Below are positions 61,422-64,000 of a stretch of DNA of 64,000 nucleotides, piece after piece; the stretch's first letter is position 1, and each line of letters starts with the position of its first letter. Both the position numbers and the translations under genes were made by a program. The DNA comes from an uncultured Helicobacteraceae bacterium (GTDB lineage: Bacteria > Campylobacterota > Campylobacteria > Campylobacterales > Helicobacteraceae), in assembly GCA_944323885.1 (NCBI GenBank), contig CALUUD010000001.1, positions 558,001 through 622,000 of the forward strand, read 5' to 3'. The notes under the pieces are model-generated. The model made no database searches and was not told where the DNA came from. It worked only from the letters and a program-made list of their open reading frames with translations.

Positions 61422-61772
61422 ATGCTTCATCCACTTTTAGAAAATGATATTTGCAAGTGTGCACATTCTGGTATTGTTCAGATGAAATCAGGTAGTAAAA
61501 GTTTGCTTACTATTAATAATGTAGGAGTTATTACTATAAATGATTTAGCACAAGCAAGTATTGTTGGCTGTACAAATAATATATCAGGAGTTCCTGCTCC
61601 ATGCACTAAACTTGTTAACATGCCAGTTTCTATCACTTCTTCATTGATTGATGTGGGAGGGCAAAAAGTTGTATTAGCTGAAAAGATTAGTCAAATTACC
61701 ACCGACAAAGGATCTCCCTTGATGCTTCAAGGAAGTCCAAAAGCAAGTGGTGTATTTGAAGTTGATAAGTAG
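61422..61772 (+). CDS. PAAR-like (DUF4280-type) spike-tip protein
   Basis: A 116-residue protein made of short beta-strands and turns. It has early cysteine/histidine residues (DICKCAHSGIVQ near 9-20) and further cysteines at VGCTNN and VPAPCTKL, which suits a metal-stabilised cone. The pattern CxCxHxGxVQ then PxxC is that of PAAR-like DUF4280-type proteins found at the tip of VgrG spikes. It has no toxin extension, so it would recruit separate effectors. The gene follows hcp by 34 bases. The spike partner vgrG is outside the window. Confidence 0.75.
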   Translation: MLHPLLENDICKCAHSGIVQMKSGSKSLLTINNVGVITINDLAQASIVGCTNNISGVPAPCTKLVNMPVSITSSLIDVGGQKVVLAEKISQITTDKGSPLMLQGSPKASGVFEVDK

Positions 61773-61774
61773 AA

Positions 61775-62986
61775 TTATATTAGGTGTAGCTTTTCAAACA
61801 TTTCTGCATTCCATTTATTAGAATCTTTTGGATATATAGGATTGCAAAATTCTACAAAAGATTGCCTATTGTCATCTAATTCAAAATAGTAATTTCCTGA
61901 TGGTGATGGATTATATCTTGTCTGTATATTATGGATATAATCTTCGGATTGTTTTATATTATTTGGTGAGATAAATGAATGTGCACTTTTTGTTTTGTTG
62001 TAAAATCCAGATTCATCATTTGGTAGATAATTTATTGCATTAATATAAAAGTATCCATTATTATTTATGTAATATGCATTTTTACAGAATTTTATTTCAT
62101 CTTTTATAGACTGTTCTATATCTTTGTAATACTTATCCTGAATTAATCTGCAATAATAATATTCTCTAGGTTCATTTATTATTTTTGAATCATCTACATA
62201 TGCAGCTTGATTAAATATTAGATTATTTTTTTCTTGTATATTTCCTTGAAAATAAAGTAAAGCATATTCTCTTAAACTATATATAAAGTATGGATAAAAT
62301 AATTCATCAAATAATGTAACTATTTGTGTTAATTTTTCTTGTTTCATATAATCTAGCGTTATTAGTAGTCCATTTTTTGTTGGGAATTTAACATTGCCTT
62401 TCCATATAAACATATCTTTTGTTAGTATATTATCATTTAATAATTTGTCATATATTTCATTTGTTGGCATATATGTGACTATACCTTGATTTACATTGAT
62501 GTTTTCTATATGTTCTTCTATTAATTTCGTATTTAATCTATATAGATTGATAAAATATGAAATAATTTGTTCTTTATTTAGAATTATATTATCTTGATTT
62601 ATTTTACAATTTACTTTTATGTTGTTTATATCAAATGTTTTGTATTCTCCTATCATATTATCATAATTTGTTTGTGCTGGTATGTAATCTTTATTTATCT
62701 CATTAAGCCATAATTTATTGATTTTTTTAATCTCATCTTCTAATACAGTTTCATCTATATCTATTGGTATGTATTTTGGTATTAAATTGTTATATTTATT
62801 TTTTTTAAACACTACTTTTCCAAGATATAATCCTGCACTGTGCTCTTGGATATTGTTGTTACTATTTGGAGACCAATCGCCTATACAATTTATGTTTGTA
62901 TTAATTGCTAAATAAACTTCTTTTTCTGTTCTATTTCTTAATAATTCATTATGTTTTGTATAATTTGGTGGTGGTAATAGTTTCAT
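61775..62986 (-). CDS. Protein of unknown family (403 aa), partner of the HExxH gene
   Basis: Not recognised. No signal peptide or membrane helix. It begins MKLLPPPNYTKHNELLRN, is rich in Asn, Ile, Lys and Tyr, and contains many aromatic residues in its second half (FIYSLREYALLYFQG, YYYCRLIQDKYYKDIEQSI). Its ATG overlaps the stop of the HExxH gene by four bases. It is convergent with the hcp-PAAR-like pair with only two bases between. By position it could be an immunity protein, an adaptor, or a second effector. The sequence gives no direct hint which. Confidence 0.6.
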   Translation of the reverse strand: MKLLPPPNYTKHNELLRNRTEKEVYLAINTNINCIGDWSPNSNNNIQEHSAGLYLGKVVFKKNKYNNLIPKYIPIDIDETVLEDEIKKINKLWLNEINKDYIPAQTNYDNMIGEYKTFDINNIKVNCKINQDNIILNKEQIISYFINLYRLNTKLIEEHIENINVNQGIVTYMPTNEIYDKLLNDNILTKDMFIWKGNVKFPTKNGLLITLDYMKQEKLTQIVTLFDELFYPYFIYSLREYALLYFQGNIQEKNNLIFNQAAYVDDSKIINEPREYYYCRLIQDKYYKDIEQSIKDEIKFCKNAYYINNNGYFYINAINYLPNDESGFYNKTKSAHSFISPNNIKQSEDYIHNIQTRYNPSPSGNYYFELDDNRQSFVEFCNPIYPKDSNKWNAEMFEKLHLI

Positions 62987-64000
62987 GTAGCCATTCCTGT
63001 TTTTTTTCTAAATTTATATGCTGCAACTCTTGCATCTCTTTCACTTGGTTGTAGATAGTATAGTGGTGATGAATTACAATCTGAACCTAGATATGTTTCT
63101 CCTTTTTTAAATATTCCATCTTCATATATATCACAATCTGCACATTGTTTATTATAGGCATCAAATATATTTTTATAAGCATAATTTGCATATATTTTAG
63201 TGTTATAATAAATTAATTGGGCTAAATGTATACTATGTAATTGGTGTTCTTTATCATATTTAAATATACAATCTATATAAAAATGTCTGAATTCATGAAC
63301 TATTGTATCCATAAATTCTATAAATGAATTATAATCATTTGGTGTTGGTTTGCCTGTGCTTAAAATATTTGTTTTACTATTATATACTCCAGCCCTACCA
63401 CTTGATGGATCAAAATCTAAACCAGGTAAGAATTCTTGTTTTATATTTAAAGCATTACCAATATCAGATATAAAATTTTTTAATAGCTGTTCTTGATCAA
63501 TATTTTCGTCATCGTTTAAAAATGCTTGTTTAAATTGCGCTTCATATGTTTTTGCATTTATTAATTTGCTATTATAAACTTCTGCAATTTTGTTAGCATA
63601 GAACTCTACATTGTTTACATATTCTTCATCTTCACATGTTATAAAATTTTCATTATTTAAATCAAACCTATAGTAAATGTATGCAATTTTGCCTGCTAAT
63701 TGTGGATACACTCTATAGTAGTCAACACTACTTAGATGTTGTTTCATTAACATAACTATATTTGCTTGCAAGAAGTCTATAGCTTCTTTTACATTATATA
63801 TAGTTTCTATTTTATTCCATGCTTTTAAATTTTCTATAGATGTTTGATTGTATACCATATGCTGTGCTATCGAAGTCATTTCCCTCTCAGTTTCAATTAC
63901 TTCTTCATCCTCTCCTTCACCAACCCTAAAGCTCATATCTATTACTATAAATGGATCGTTGATACTTGGTATGCCTACTTCACAGTCGTATGCAAATATG
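62983..64000 (-). CDS. Putative zinc metalloprotease-type protein with HExxH motif, 5' end beyond the window
   Basis: The visible part is about 338 residues. The ATG at 63936 is probably not the true start, because the frame stays open to the window edge with coding-like sequence (EVGIPSINDPFIVIDMSFRV). A zinc-protease motif HEFRH lies in TIVHEFRHFYIDCIF, about residue 220 of the part after 63936. The region before it is helical (NFISDIGNALNIKQEFLPGL). It has no recognisable secretion signal. Position beside hcp and a PAAR-like gene makes a T6SS effector the best guess. An unrelated cytoplasmic peptidase or the C-terminal domain of a larger spike protein is also possible. Confidence 0.55.
   Translation of the reverse strand, partial: IFAYDCEVGIPSINDPFIVIDMSFRVGEGEDEEVIETEREMTSIAQHMVYNQTSIENLKAWNKIETIYNVKEAIDFLQANIVMLMKQHLSSVDYYRVYPQLAGKIAYIYYRFDLNNENFITCEDEEYVNNVEFYANKIAEVYNSKLINAKTYEAQFKQAFLNDDENIDQEQLLKNFISDIGNALNIKQEFLPGLDFDPSSGRAGVYNSKTNILSTGKPTPNDYNSFIEFMDTIVHEFRHFYIDCIFKYDKEHQLHSIHLAQLIYYNTKIYANYAYKNIFDAYNKQCADCDIYEDGIFKKGETYLGSDCNSSPLYYLQPSERDARVAAYKFRKKTGMAT

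Noticed and set aside
62983-64000. Identification of the HExxH protein as the C-terminus of VgrG
   Set aside because: No VgrG gp5/gp27 sequence patterns are visible in the available part; the start is outside the window.

Overview
The window is AT-rich (by eye about 70% A+T) chromosomal DNA of a Campylobacterota bacterium, almost certainly a non-pylori Helicobacter. The gene neighbourhoods match those known from H. pylori: aroC-rnc-rnhA, panB-ruvB, guaB-gatA, valS-fliW, pheA-lysA and pdxA-pdxJ. A close relative of the Helicobacter-specific cholesterol alpha-glucosyltransferase is present. A type VI secretion system (T6SS), absent from H. pylori, points to an enterohepatic-type species. No rRNA, tRNA, CRISPR array or intact insertion sequence was seen.

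Layout. 0.1-11 kb: core genes in tight minus-strand operons (aroC, rnc, rnhA, a LapB-like TPR protein, tpx, standalone ThiD2, Bax-inhibitor family protein, copper ATPase), framed by two pseudopilin genes. 11-13.7 kb: aldehyde dehydrogenase and a class D beta-lactamase, convergent. 13.7-20.9 kb: a defence-type island, partly decayed. It holds an Mrr-like nuclease gene with an in-frame TAA, a DUF262/DUF1524 (GmrSD-type) gene with a frameshift and an in-frame TGA, a secreted alpha/beta-hydrolase gene with a Trp-to-TGA type stop, then an apparently intact restriction-modification system: an HNH nuclease beside one polypeptide that fuses an m5C and an m6A methyltransferase. 21-34 kb: core metabolism and information genes (carboxynorspermidine dehydrogenase, panB, ruvB, gdhA, rpoD, xseB, guaB, gatA). 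34-38.6 kb: envelope glycosylation (cholesterol glucosyltransferase, GtrB/GtrII pair, rhodanese-like lipoprotein). 38.6-48.4 kb: valS, fliW, a UvrD/Rep helicase, pyridoxal, phenylalanine and lysine biosynthesis.

48.4-64 kb: the T6SS, as two divergent operons. The left one reads tssJ-tssK-tssL-tssM-fha (envelope complex and an FHA regulator) and ends in a strong terminator that overlaps the last codons of fha. The right one reads tssB-tssC-tssE-tssF-tssG (sheath and baseplate), followed by hcp with its own likely promoter and a small PAAR-like protein. Convergent to these, at the edge, lies an overlapping pair: a 5'-truncated HExxH protein and a 403-residue protein of unknown family. This is a candidate effector module. 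tssA, vgrG and clpV are not in the window.

Beyond genes, the heptamer AGAATCT (and its complement AGATTCT) is strikingly frequent on both strands and in all reading frames, roughly six times chance by a hand tally. It behaves like an uptake-sequence-like or other genome-wide signal.
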